The notes beneath the pieces are model-generated. The model ran no database searches. It worked only from the letters and a program-made list of their open reading frames with translations, and was not told the DNA's origin. From NCBI GenBank assembly GCA_025094145.1, contig JALLLS010000032.1:62001-126000 (forward strand): a stretch of DNA of 64,000 nt, given 5' to 3'. Numbering within the stretch: position 1 is the stretch's first letter; every line of letters begins with the position of its first letter. A program made the translations under genes and the position numbers. Below are positions 23,656 through 34,558 of the stretch, piece after piece. The DNA comes from Spinellus fusiger. Lineage: Eukaryota; Mucoromycota; Mucoromycetes; Mucorales; Phycomycetaceae.

Positions 23656-24329
23656 TCACTCTCTGTGGGTTATGTAGATGAGGGAAAGAAGAGAGAGAGT
23701 AGAGAAGAGAAGAGAAGAGAAGAGAGAGAGTGAAAGAAAGAGAAGAGAAACGAGGGCAAAATAAATAAAGAAAAAAAAAGACTGTTATTTATCTGACTAA
23801 AAATTGCAGAGCAGGAAAAATAAAGAAAAAGATCGCCTGTCATCTAAATATGGATTTACTTTTGGATACTGTGCTTCCATAGGGAATCCGATACTAAGCA
23901 CTGGTAGTCCTCTCCTTGTGATGAACGGAAAATGAAATATAGACAGAAGATGGATAGTATGGCTTATGTCTTTGATAGAAGAGTGTGTACTTTACCGTGC
24001 TACTGTTATTGTGTGTGTGTGTGTGTGTGTGTCCTATGGATAGACTGGCATGGACCTTCCACCTGTATTTTCCTATCTTTTATATATATTATACTTTATA
24101 CTTTATATATATTATACTTTATATTCTATTCTTTAGCTTTAACCCTTTCTTTTTCTTACTCTTCTCTCTCTCTTTTAAGTGCTCTCTCTCTCTTTCTCAC
24201 CTTCTTCCCCTACTGAGCACTGGAAACAAGAGACGGGGAGAAGCAAAACAAACAAAAAAGGACAACACTGTACACTATTGCTCATCTTCAACAGGGGATG
24301 TCTAGGGCTGATAAGGGCATTGGAACAGA
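23656..24329. promoter_or_regulatory. Divergent promoter region between TBC and FYVE-RING genes
   Basis: 674-bp head-to-head interval. It contains an AGAGA/AGAAG purine tract (23675-23755), (GT)n at 24011-24032, a TATATATTATACTT duplication (about 24080-24130) and a CT-rich run before the FYVE-RING start. TATA-like words exist but none is placed clearly enough to call. Confidence 0.5.
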
Positions 24330-25748
24330 ATGGAGTCTTTCTCAGTAACAAGCAGTATTAAAGTACCTATGAGGATGGATATCTCAAGTTCATCAAGTGC
24401 CTCTTTCTATTCTCCTCAAGGCAGCAACCCTAACGACTACTATTCTACGCGACACTCACCCACTGATTTCACTGGCTGTTTATCAAGATCAGCCAATGCC
24501 ACTGTTATGACAACCATAGCCAACGCAGAACTCCACCTGTACCACGAAACCACGTCGGGTCAAACAGCTGTAGCATCGTGCACTGCTATGGCTCAGATAG
24601 GAGCAGCAGGTCTTATGGGAGGAAGTGGACCACCACCACCACCACCACTGTTAGTAGAAAGGATTGTGTTGGAAGAGACTGTTTCTGTTGAGACCATAGA
24701 GTATCCACCCGAACATATTGAATTAGTAGTAGAAGAAGAAGTCTATCTTTCTACCAACTCTCCCTCCCTCCCTGATCCTTTGGAGGAGAGAGAGACATTA
24801 TCACAAGAAACACCACAAGAAACACCACAAGAAACACCACAAGAAACACTACAGAATACACCAACACCCCATGTTATACCTGTATGGGAATCCGACCAAC
24901 AAGCCCATGACTGTAGACGGTGCTCACGAAGATTCAACTTCCTTGTGCGTCGTCATCACTGTCGGTAAGGACATCAGCACTAGCACAAGACACCTAACCA
25001 CCCTCTTATAACAGACGCTGTGGTCTGGTGGTATGTGATCGATGCAGCAGCCATAGAATACGACTTCCCTTTGAACACATCATCCAGGACCCTGTTTCTG
25101 ATCCAACTCACCATGTTCTTGTGGCCCTCCATCCTCAGCGTGTATGTGATGCATGCATAAGGCCCATTGCCAAAATAGCATCCCACGCATTCACTCCTAC
25201 TCTGCCTCCGACACCCTTACCTGTGGCGACAATGCAGAGAACACAGAGCCTACAGAGTCTTATGGCTGAGTGTCCTGTGTGTGGTATTCATTTTGTAAAG
25301 ATGCGACAGAGGGATCAGGAACAGCACCTGCAGAGGTGTCTTTCTGTGGGCAGTCCCCCTGTGAGTCTTGTACGCTATGTTGGTAAGGCATCCATAGAAC
25401 ACAAGAAAAGGGGGAATGTGTCTCTCATTCTTTATCCTTGCCCTTTGTTGTAGTGTATCCACTCTCTCATGACTCCTCTCAGTTGAGGGATGAGTGTCCT
25501 ATTTGTTTTGAGGAATTTATAGCAGGTAACAAGAATGGACTAGAAGAGAAGAAGAAGAGAAAGGAGACAAGTCCCTGTATCCTCTTTCTGATATGTTCTG
25601 TTCTGTTGGTACAATGACCTTAGGAGATAAGATTGCTCGGATGATATGTCTCTGCTCATACCACCACCAATGCCTTTCGGAATGGCTTACAAGAGGAAAG
25701 GGATGTCCAGTCCATTACGATGGATCCTCCAATAGCACAAGGCAGTAG
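24330..25748 (+). CDS. FYVE and RING finger protein, probable endosomal E3 ubiquitin ligase
   Basis: Predicted 399 residues, four exons: 24330-24964, 25015-25382, 25454-25525 and 25624-25748. The N-terminal 190 residues are low-complexity: Ser-rich, a short Pro run, an acidic/hydrophobic patch, then four near-perfect copies of a QETP-type tetrapeptide. A FYVE zinc finger follows (DCRRC...RRHHCRRCGLVVCDRC), the basic RRHHCR core binding PI3P on endosomes. A small CPVCGIHF...HLQRC motif may be another zinc site. The C-terminus is a RING variant, CPICFEEF then CLCSYHHQCLSEWL and GCPVH. The FYVE plus RING order resembles yeast Pib1. The FYVE core is split by intron 1 within Arg. Confidence 0.85.
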
Positions 25749-27924
25749 GCAGTAGGGAGTAGGCAGACAAATAAACAGACTGACATGTATCTATTGATTT
25801 GTAATTGTACTCAGTAGAGCATCCCCTACGGAGCATAGTATGGCAAAACAAAAAGGCCTTGTTGACTCTCCCCAAGCGTGTACACTCTTTCTCCCATAAT
25901 AAACACACACACACACACACACACACAGTACATACAAGTGTAGTCTGGGTAGATCTTTAACTATCGTTGGGACACAATGGCTGATAAAATGGAATGAACT
26001 CCTCTGCTGTAGTGTGGAGTAGGATGGAAGCTGTGCTCTATGTTCTAACCTGTCTATGAAAAAGTCAGGCCAGGCATTTGAAATGGACTTGAAATGGACT
26101 TGATGTGGTGTTACACTGAACTATAAAGGCGGGGAATAGAGTAGGCTTAAGTACATTTTACATTCTACATTCTACATTAGATACATTAGATACACTTGGG
26201 GTTTATACAATAGCTGGAAGAAAGAAAGAAAAAAAAGAGAAAAAAAAAGGTCAGATGTCTGTGCAGGGACAGCCTTCGTCCGACTATTCACCTGTGTATC
26301 AACAGATGAAAAAGAAAAAGAAGAAAAAAGACAGCCAAGTGTGCAGATGATCCACTTTTTTCTCTTACCAAAGAAGTCCCAATGACGAAAGGACGCTATC
26401 TCGTGAAGGCATCAATAACATCCCACAATGGTTTGCCTTGTCCGTCATGGGCTGTGGATAAAATATGAATAACGGAATGACCTTGAATCATCTTTCTCAT
26501 TTGAGATTCCTCCGTTTGAGGAACCATCTTTAGTGCCTTGCATTGATATCGCCACAGTGCATGTGTTTGGGATTGAACACACGGTCGGTGAATGGATCAA
26601 TGACCTGTCATTACGAATCCAACCCTCCCAATGCTCTGGAGGAGTGTTTGGATGAGAAGAGAGATCACGATACCAGCTCAGGAATAGGCCATCCCCTCGT
26701 CAACAAATGTCCGTTTCAACTAGTCGTCTCAAGAGCAGAAGAAAAAGACTTCAGAAATCACTCGCTGTGTCATCCAACACAGACTAGAGTTGTATGAAGA
26801 AAAGAGTCTTTCTTTCCTGTACTTCTTTGTCAGAAGAGAGTGGCAGTAGCAAGGGTTATTTTGTAGACAGCCCCCCCCCTTAACAAACACACTATGGGGA
26901 CAGTGGAGGATGTCTCCTAAAGGCTCTTGATTGCACTGTAGTATACTGTGGATCCATTCTACAACGTATACAACACACTAGATCCATGTCTACCTACTGG
27001 TGTTATTGAGTCCTATAGCAACACCTGCCATCCAAGTCAAAGTGTGTGTGTTTCTATACTAAAGAGAGAGAGAAGAGAGAGAAGAGAGAAAAGAACACTG
27101 ACCCTAGTAAGCCTAGAATATGGTGTGTACTTATCACCTGTAACCTATCAATACATAACCCTGTCTCATGCAAGACACTCTCCCTGTCATTCTTATCTAT
27201 CTTATCTCTCTCTTTATTCCTACAGTCTATACCGCGTTCGGTGTCTTTTTAAACTGGAAAGACTGCTAAAGACATGGCTGCAGTAGCTGTGGGTGGTGCT
27301 AATGGGTTTCTTTTTGTTTTGAGTTTGAGTGGAATAAAAGACATAATAGAAAGAAAAGGGAGACGGTTGAAATAAGATAAACCCATCGGATCTGCTCGAA
27401 GAAAGAACATAAAAAACCGATAAATGATAAATGCTTCTTGATTAAATAGGGTTTAGAAGAACAAGTTCTATGAAGTCAATGGAGATGTGTAGACTGCTGG
27501 AAATAGTCTACACTTGAACACTATGCTATATACTGATGAGTGGCATGCAAATGTTGTGCTAGGATGGACATGTAAGTAGATATATATATATGGATGGATG
27601 GATCTGTGTATCTGCTTTGTTTGATCTTTATAGCATGCCTTGAGAGAAAAGTGGGCTGGTCTTTGGACATGAGGATGGAGGATATGCCTATCTTTGCCTT
27701 TGTTTATCGGCAGATGGGTTGGGCAGTGGAGTCGCCTGTAGACTGTAGACTGGACTGTAGACTGGACTGTAGACTGGACTGTAGACTGGCGTGTGGGCTC
27801 AACCTTACTCTTCTTTTTCACTCTTTGAGCTTCTCCAGAGACATAGCTAATGAGAGGCTCTTGGTATCGTTTGAGTCCCTTTTCTATAATAATTCACTAG
27901 TTAATAAACAAAACCAAGATGGAA
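25749..27924. other. Intergenic region with simple repeats and weak coding-like patches
   Basis: 2.2 kb between the FYVE-RING and CLASP genes. (CA)n lies at 25903-25927, poly(C) at about 26868-26878, AGAGAGA near 27062-27090, and a GTAGACTGGACT 12-bp tandem repeat at about 27737-27788. A coding-like patch is described separately. No complete gene was assembled. Confidence 0.5.
26254..26787 (+). other. Unresolved coding-like patch, possible exons or pseudogene
   Basis: An ATG at 26254 opens a short frame (GQPSSDYSPVYQQMKK followed by a Lys run). A second patch at about 26473-26652 is open and looks coding (FEIPPFEEPSLVPCID, then TVHVFGIEHTVGEWINDL) but hits TGA at about 26653. The same frame resumes with a very basic tail (RLKSRRKRLQKS) to a stop near 26787. 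I could not connect these with convincing splice sites or recognise the family. It may be a gene with an exon I missed, or a decayed gene. Confidence 0.3.
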
Positions 27925-29453
27925 TCACTCACTCTTCACTTCTTCAATGGCAGCATTGGGATCAAACACAGATGCTTTTAAGAAAGATAAGAACTTTGGA
28001 GGCCTTCGGGTGCGTCCATAGGGTGGGGTGTGGGGTCTTTCGCTTGTCATTGGGTGTGTCTGTGTTGAATGGCTGGTGTCCTTTGCCTTGTCTTCAGATC
28101 CTTTATTGATCTGGGATGTTCTTGGTGCTATGGGCTTCCGCATATTGACAGGGATCTTTGGCTCAGAAACAGAACGTCTTAAGGGCGTACTCTTTGTGGG
28201 TGTGGGGCGACTGGTACTTGGTGTCACTGTAGGCTGCCTTTCTGTGGAGAGGCGTGTGGGTCTGACAGAGACACTGGGTCTTGTCAGTGTCGAGGTCGAT
28301 GTCTTTGGCAGAGGCAGTGAGGGTGCTTTGACAGCTGTTCCTGGCATTCGCTTTCGTAGGGCTACTGGGGAGATGGGTCGGACTGCAGTGGGTGGTTTTG
28401 ACAGAGATGTCTTCATGATGGGTGGTTTGGCTTTATCTGTGGGCTCTTTTGCTGGGGCTGTCTTCATAGGGCGTTTTGCAGGGGGTGGATGGGAAGGCTC
28501 CGTTATGGCTGGTCTTTTCAGAGAAGAGCTATTGTGGATATCACAAAGAGGTGTTGGCATGCATTGAAGAGAGTAGAAATGAGATGGAAATCGATCTATT
28601 TATATATACAAATGTCATTCTTGGACCTTACCTCTCTGCCATTTTGGAACTTTTGTTCTTTAGGATGCCAAGGCATGTGTTGGCTGTTGTACGCACTTCG
28701 ATGCTTGAGTCATTCCGTGCACTGTCAATGGCTTCTTTCACTAGTACATGGTGTTGATCAATAGAAGCACCATCATTCACTTCCAAAAGACACTCTAGAC
28801 ACTCTATGATGGCTTGTCTGCCCAACTTATTCGTAGAAGGTGTGCTTTTAAATGATACTGTTAGACGCGGAATGGCTCTTGGTACTTTTGCTGATTGAAT
28901 GGCTGCTTTATAGGCCTGTAGGCTACGTTGGCGGACAATCTTATTGGACTTTCCAAACAGAACAATAAGAGTAGGTCCAAATATCTCATGGAGTGGCTGG
29001 TATTTCTCGCCCATGAGTTCAGCAAGTACTCTTAATAGCTCAATGGCAGTGCCAGATAGCTTGGAACGGTCACTCCTTAACTATTAGTAGAAGAAAGAAA
29101 GAAGTGTCAGTCTTCTCTTTTGGCATCCACCGCGCTGTGTCTATAGTCAATAGGCATGTTTATAACTTACTGAAGAGACAATACTCTTTTTCAGTGCCTT
29201 TATGTGCTGTTCAAAGCCCTCCAACTGCCATGCATTGTCTTCTGAGGCCCACTTCACAATGAAATGTAGAGCATTGTTGTGTAGTTCCCATGTTTCTTCT
29301 GATTCTTTTTTTAACAATGTCTGCTCGACCTTTTTCATCTCACGATCAAGTTCCTGTTTGGTGTTAATCTAGAAGACTGAATGAGCTTTATGTTTATCTT
29401 TATTGGCTAGACTTGTATTAAAAACTTGCCTTGGTGAACTTGGGCAGGTACAT
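27925..29453 (-). CDS. CLASP_N/TOG-type microtubule-associated protein
   Basis: Predicted 424 residues, four exons: 29453-29430, 29368-29171, 29080-28632 and 28528-27925. Residues 1-225 form HEAT/TOG-like helical repeats of the CLASP_N type (WELHNNALHFIVKWASED, RSDRSKLSGTAIELLRVLAE, GKSNKIVRQRSLQAYK). The rest is Ser/Thr/Pro/Lys/Arg-rich and disordered, as in CLASP linkers that bind microtubules. Single-TOG length is much shorter than yeast Stu1. Exon 1 encodes only eight residues and its 5' splice site is GC (CCAAG|GCAAGT). The C-terminus is uncertain: the stop TGA at 27927-27925 overlaps a perfect GTGAGT donor, and splicing to an acceptor before 27883 would continue the frame through the 12-bp repeat. 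Confidence 0.75.
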
Positions 29454-29570
29454 GACTGTAGTGTGTTCAAAGGTTTGGAACAGTTAGAAATGACTAGAGT
29501 GAGAAACCACGCAAAAATAAACACAGGTACATAAAATAACGAAAAGGAAAGTACTTTTTTCTTTTCTTTT

Positions 29571-30113
29571 TTAAATACCGATCTCCTGTTTTATAGATCT
29601 ACTTTGTTTTGTTATTGCTATAACTCTATGGATAAGGGCGTTTTAATTCTCGTACATGAAGAAGAGGGTGCTTATACTACAACACAAGAATCTATTGGCA
29701 AGTTAGATAATACTCTTGTATGGATTTTTATTTAGTAACTGTTCTAGTCTGCCATCTCTATCTTATACTGAGAATAAGGGTGAATGGACACCTTTTTTTT
29801 TGGATAGTTTACTTGTAGTCTAGCATTAGTACCAAGAAACCTGAATGGTGAGAACAGATTCTTCTGATAGAAATGACTCGACTCCATTCAATTGGCATAC
29901 ACCCACTGCCATGACTCATTATAATCACACACCACAGTCCATTAAACCAGAATAAAAGAGGTATTACTGCTTATAAGTGTCATTCTTTTGCCTATCAGCC
30001 CATAAAAGACTTATTATTTGTATCTGTCCTTGGAGGCATCCCAGCAATGTGATTAGATATTTGGAAGTCTTTCTTGGTAAGACTGGGTGGTATAGGCTAT
30101 ATAGAAAGGCAGT
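29571..30113. repeat. 543-bp dispersed repeat, copy 2
   Basis: Near-identical to 10361-10903 and in the same orientation. It ends (as drawn) only 117 bases upstream of the CLASP start codon, so it sits in or next to that gene's promoter. The sequences on both sides of the two copies differ, which marks 29571 and 30113 as copy boundaries. No target-site duplication is obvious. Confidence 0.9.
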
Positions 30114-31011
30114 GAACATAAACCTGTTAGTTTCTATACTATTATTTGTATATCAAAAGTGTTTACTTTAGTAGGCTGTGTATATTTATCATGGGATACT
30201 TTTCTCTTATTTTATTTTATAAAGAACATCCATAGTATACATAACTAACGATAAGTACGATAAGCATGAATGAGAAATAATCATCTTCTTGCTGATTCAG
30301 ATGTAATGACACATCCCATCTAAGTGTGTCTACACTTCTACTATGTGTCTATCGTAGTGTATGTAATGACTATGATTTCTATTCTATTCTATTCTATTCA
30401 TAAGAAGTAGACATTCTTCTATGGTCTAGGGCTTTGCGCCTTTTAAACCCTATTTCAAGTTCACTGCTCTAACAAGTAGAGCACTGACTAGAGGTCTTGG
30501 ACTTGTCAAAGAGGTATACATAGAAGCCCTCTTTGCAGGATGGATTTTCTTTGACACTAACACACCTACGCCATTTTTACATATTCCACTTCTTGACTTT
30601 ATTGACTTTATTTATCCCTATAGCCTCGTCGCCTTTGATACAACATCAAGAACAGTTCCTCATACTACTTCTTTATCAAGGTGGCTGATGACAGAATTCT
30701 TCAAGATGTAAGTATTTAGACTATAAGCATTGATCTTCATGTAGAATAGTATTAGACTTCCTCTTATTGGAAATCAATTGACTGTTTTGTTTATCTGCTC
30801 TATCAGTATTTTTAGAGCTGCCATCAACTCTTTCTCACTTCCCCTGCTCTTCTTCAAGAGTAAGTTAAGAAACATTCAAACTTTGTTTCCGGGTAGAATT
30901 GTGCTCCACAGAAAAGACTGTGAGTTAGCATATTCCAAAAAGGCTGTAAACAACTTTTGTGGTATGTGTCTACAAATAATAATAAAAAGAATGTGCATTG
31001 TTTTATTTTAG
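30114..31011. other. Mobile-element relic DNA upstream of the LINE-like segment
   Basis: Contains open, coding-like patches without a recognisable start, for example 30432-30711 (PYFKFTALTSRALTRGLG) and 30630-30712 in another frame (SSSYYFFIKVADDRILQD). These are probably decayed parts of the retroelement whose 3' end follows. Family not recognised. Confidence 0.4.
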
Positions 31012-31422
31012 GCAAAACACTATAAAATCATTGCCAGATGGATTGAGCTACGTGGCAATGCACTCTGGCAAAATGCTCAAAGAATAGGACAGGCTCACAA
31101 CCTTCCTAAATATTCATTAAAGGTAGCTTATCTTGAATGTCTTCAAAGTGAAATGACTAGTCTAGTGCATGGCAAAAATCCGCTGGTGACGGTAGCCTGT
31201 GGACTCTATAGACCTGTTTGGGATCCAATTCTTCTACTACCGTGCACGTGCAAAGAAAGACATCGTCTACTAAAATGGAGGATTGCTTGGTTACCACCAA
31301 CACCTTCAGTTCCTTGCCAATGTGGCCACCCATCTGCCAACCGGGACTACTTTCTCACTTGCACATTCGTTGGTCATGAACGCTCTACGTTCTTGTTCTT
31401 CCTAGTTCCTAACCTACCATAG
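31012..31422 (+). pseudogene. LINE-like ORF2 C-terminal fragment
   Basis: An open frame preceded by an intron-like TTTTAG and ending TAG at 31420-31422. It contains HRLLKWRIAWLPPTPSVPCQC, then GHPSANRDYFLTC: a W-R-x2-WLP segment followed by a Cys/His motif, as found at the C-terminal end of reverse transcriptase proteins of many fungal LINEs. No reverse transcriptase catalytic box (YxDD) is present, so only the tail of the element remains. Confidence 0.55.
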
Positions 31423-31906
31423 AGTGCAAAGGACTCCTTCAGCAACAGACGCTGTATCCTCACTCTTCCTCGGATCTCTTCTCTACCACCCATTCTTAGC
31501 CCGTTTAGCAAAGCCAGAAGCTGCTAGTGTAGTTGCTGCATATATTCTCAGGATTGTCCGAGTTGCTCCAAGTATAACTCATTGGATTTCAGATTATCAT
31601 AGGATGACGGTTATCTTTTTGGTGTCCTAGTTTCCATGCTGACTTTATGGCCTTTTTGGATGTCTATTTATAATTCTCAATTTACCATCATTACCCACTT
31701 TCCATCATTTTTTCCCTCATTTGAGGTTTTATATTCTCTTATTCTCCTGTTTCCTCTCTCTTTGCATTCATTTTTCCACTTTTGTATTTGAAGTGTTTCT
31801 ATGTTTATTCTTAATTGTCCAAACGATCTCACAGGGTGGCTATTAGGCCCAATGCATGAATAGCAAGCTACACCCAAAAATAAAAATAAAAATACTTTGA
31901 ACTGTA
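31324..31906 (+). repeat. LINE-like 3' end, copy A
   Basis: 583 bp nearly identical to 57497-58078. It covers the Cys-motif end of the coding fragment, a stop-filled 3' UTR and a terminal (AAAAAT)n tract followed by ACTTTGAACTGTA. Simple A-rich repeats at a shared 3' end with 5' truncation at different points are typical of target-primed LINE insertions. Confidence 0.8.
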
Positions 31907-32701
31907 GTAATAATAAACTAAGATAAAATATATGGTCAATTCATATAGGCATTGTAGAGTGTAGTAATAGTGTAATTCCTAATGTAATTATACTATTATG
32001 TAGCTCACAATAATATAGATAGAATAATGGAGTAAAATAATATGAGATATGCCATTGAATAAGGTTAACAATACTGAAATACCAAAAGAATGGTAATTAA
32101 TAAAATGAAAACAAACAAAAAATGTGGACTGGAAAAGGAAGAAAAAAGAAGAGAGAGAGATTCAAGCTTTCCAGGTTTTCAGAGAAGGAAAGAAGATACC
32201 GGCTCATGTCATGGTTCGGACTCGGGCAACATAATTGTGCGGTCCGTACTCGGTTCTTGATGGCTGAGTCCTTGAACTTGCACACACACCGTGTTACTAA
32301 TGTCCGTGCTAGACACTGTGCTATCAAATAGAGTAATACTATTGGCTGCACATGTCTTCCAAAAAGGGAAGACACATTATCCTGTGTGGATACACACAGA
32401 TAATATAATATAATTAATAAGATAAATGCTAATGCAATATATTGTCTTGGCTTAACATGTTCACTGTGAAGAGAACATAAAGACAAGACATGTATCTGCA
32501 ATTGTACACTGTAGAATTTAGTATAAATAATCAAGTGAATTCAATGAATAAACATTATCTTCTATCTTCTCTTTTATTGTTCTTCTTTGATCTACATGGG
32601 CTTCATGTCCAAACCAAGAACCACTAGCTATTCCACTCTGTGCACATACCTCTGGGCTTAGAACTATTCTATCCAAATTGGGGAACGACACTAATATGTA
32701 T
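31907..32701. other. Spacer between LINE-like end and tRNA gene
   Basis: AT-rich to about 32110, then more balanced to 32400. A 145-codon open frame on the minus strand here has Cys/Leu-rich random-looking content and no ATG-plus-splice context, so it is not called. No promoter for the tRNA is needed upstream because its A and B boxes are internal. Confidence 0.5.
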
Positions 32702-32783
32702 GGAGATTTGGCCGAGTGGTCTAAGGCGATACGTTCAGGTCGTATTCACGAAAGTGGCGCGAGTTCGAATCTCGCAGTCTTCA
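32702..32783 (+). tRNA. tRNA-Leu (anticodon CAG)
   Basis: 82 nt, no intron. The acceptor stem GGAGATT pairs with AGTCTTC (two G-T wobbles). The D arm is GGCC...GGTCTAAGGC, the anticodon stem ATACG/CGTAT encloses TTCAGGT (anticodon CAG, reading CTG), there is a long variable arm (TCACGAAAGTGGC) as expected for leucine, and the T arm is GCGAG-TTCGAAT-CTCGC. The discriminator is A. A run of six T at about 32809-32814 can serve as the Pol III terminator. CTG is thus read as leucine, the standard code. Confidence 0.95.
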
Positions 32784-33244
32784 GTATTCTACACTACTTC
32801 ATAGTGTATATTTTTTCAAATATGGTTTTTTTTAATTTAAATAAAGTGACCCGACATAAGTAATAGAATGTTATCAAATTTCGGGATGTTTTCATACTAA
32901 AAAATAACATACACCATTTCTTTTTTTTTTCTTCATAATACTTCTTGTAATGTCTGCACCATCCAAATAATTTCTTAGAAACAAAGAAGTCTGGAGGTGA
33001 TGGTGTGATAGTTGATTTACTTTAACAATGAGGGTGTTAGTAGGTGGATCGTAGTGGAAGGTAGAATAAACTCCAACCAGTACATCAATGTCTTGAGAGA
33101 AGTGCACTGCCATGAACTTAAGTAAATCTCTCTCTCTTATGAAAGTTATAGTCAGATACTCTCTACAGGAGAACAATCTAAGACATCAAGTGGGTATAAT
33201 AACTCAATTAGAGAGTTATTAATGGTATAACAATGACTCTTTAA
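32784..33244. other. Spacer with no supported gene
   Basis: AT-rich, with a minus-strand open frame at 32892-33176 (FSCREYLTITFIRERDLLKF) that looks partly coding but is isolated and unrecognised. It could be another transposon fragment. Confidence 0.4.
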
Positions 33245-33469
33245 TGGCCCTCATAGATCCCTGATCTCAATTCAATTGAGCATCTGTGGACCCACCTGAA
33301 GAAGGTTATTAGGAAGGATAGGATGATAAATTCTACCAAGGAGAAATTGAAGGCTGCTGTGGTGTTATAATGGGGTAAAATATCAAAGACAATAGATACC
33401 CTCATTGCCAGCATAGAGTAGAGATGCCAGGCTGTTATTGATATCAAGGATAGCCATAGTGATTATTGA
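33245..33469 (+). pseudogene. Tc1-type transposase C-terminal fragment
   Basis: Reads PDLNSIEHLWTHLKKVI in the block that carries the third acidic residue of Tc1 transposases, and ends RCQAVIDIKDS, parallel to the element at 11923-13272. Three in-frame stops interrupt about 75 codons. No inverted repeat end was found close by. The fragment ends about 120 bases before the second Fanzor-like relic. Confidence 0.75.
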
Positions 33470-33585
33470 TTAATATTGTAATGAACCCACTGTTATGTAT
33501 CTTAAACACTATTTTATGTATCTATTAAGACTTTTATGTCTTTAACTAATGAACTCATAAAGTTATAACACTATCAAGATGATGT

Positions 33586-34558
33586 ATGAAACTAAATAAA
33601 TGGAAACCTACATTTGAATATATCCTATTACTTTTTACTAATCACTTTATAAATAGTTATCAAGTGGTAACATTTCTCTCTTATCCTCTTATCTTTCTTT
33701 CTACATGGAGCACGCCTTTAATAATTACAGCTATCAAGATCTTCATTAGCAGCATAGGATGGAAGCCGCAGTATATCCAGCATCTTAAAGAACCTGTATC
33801 TAAAGGTCACTATTTGGTGTCACATACATTGTCATGTCTAAAGTATATCTTTGTTTATGTACTGGAAGATGATCCTTGGTTTCATTTAGAAGACTTTGTC
33901 AATGATACTCTTTTTTAAAGAAGTCTTCTTATCTCTTTTATCTAATTACAAGCTGGGAAAAGAAAAGGCTACAGAAAAAGAAAAAGTATATAAAGAACTA
34001 GTGTTGAATTACAGAGAACATTACTTTCAATGTTGTTCATACAATCCAATGGACATGAAGTATGCTCATCAAGAAGAGTAGAAGATATATCTGGGGATTC
34101 TCTTTCTGAATTCAGTGTAGAGATGATTTGCAACTTGTTTGATTCGTATGCTACGGACTACAGGTTCTCAAAAGAATCTATAGATTACGACTGCAAGGCC
34201 AACTCTTTGAATCATTTAAAATCGTGCTACAGACTCTCGAATATATGCCTATAGCTTCAAGGCAAGTCTTTCAGCTGCTTTCCTTTGAGAAGAATGCTTA
34301 TAACAAAAATATTTAAAGGCTACGACTAATACTACGACTGATGCTGCTTCTGGAGATCGTGTTTGCCATCGTGTTTGGAATAGAGATGTGGTAGCTGCCT
34401 CGAACTTTCGATATATTCTTTATGGTTTATGTAAAGATCAGAGAAGACCAGAACGATTTTCATGTTCAAACAATACACAGCTCCTTCCCGCAGGTTCAAA
34501 AAGAAAGAACACATTTTTTTTGGCTGTCAGTAGTCAACCTCTCAGAGAAAGAAAGTGA
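33586..34558 (+). pseudogene. TnpB/Fanzor-like relic, copy 2 (internally deleted)
   Basis: The N-terminal part aligns by eye with copy 1: IGWKPQYIQHLKEPV versus GWRSDYLPVLKNLV, VSHTLSCLKYIFVYVLEDD versus VSHTYAFSKYILIHLLENE, and KEVFLSLL versus RELFLSLI. The C-terminal part has the RuvC-III-like block VWNRDVVAASNFRYILYGL (near 34370-34425), then a basic tail to TGA 34556-34558. The middle is stop-filled and lacks the RuvC-I and zinc-ribbon segments. It is a diverged sister element, not a recent duplicate of copy 1. Confidence 0.6.

Noticed and set aside
25903..25927. CRISPR-like short repeats among the many tandem arrays
   Set aside because: All arrays in the window are contiguous simple repeats without unique spacers, and this is a eukaryotic genome.
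28028..28567. 179-codon plus-strand frame opposite the CLASP linker
   Set aside because: It is the antisense shadow of the Ser/Thr/Pro-rich CLASP exon, with Gly/Val-rich content mirroring that codon bias.
32097..32534. 145-codon minus-strand open frame
   Set aside because: Cys/Leu-rich, no recognisable domain or splice context, overlapping repeat-flanking DNA; likely chance.
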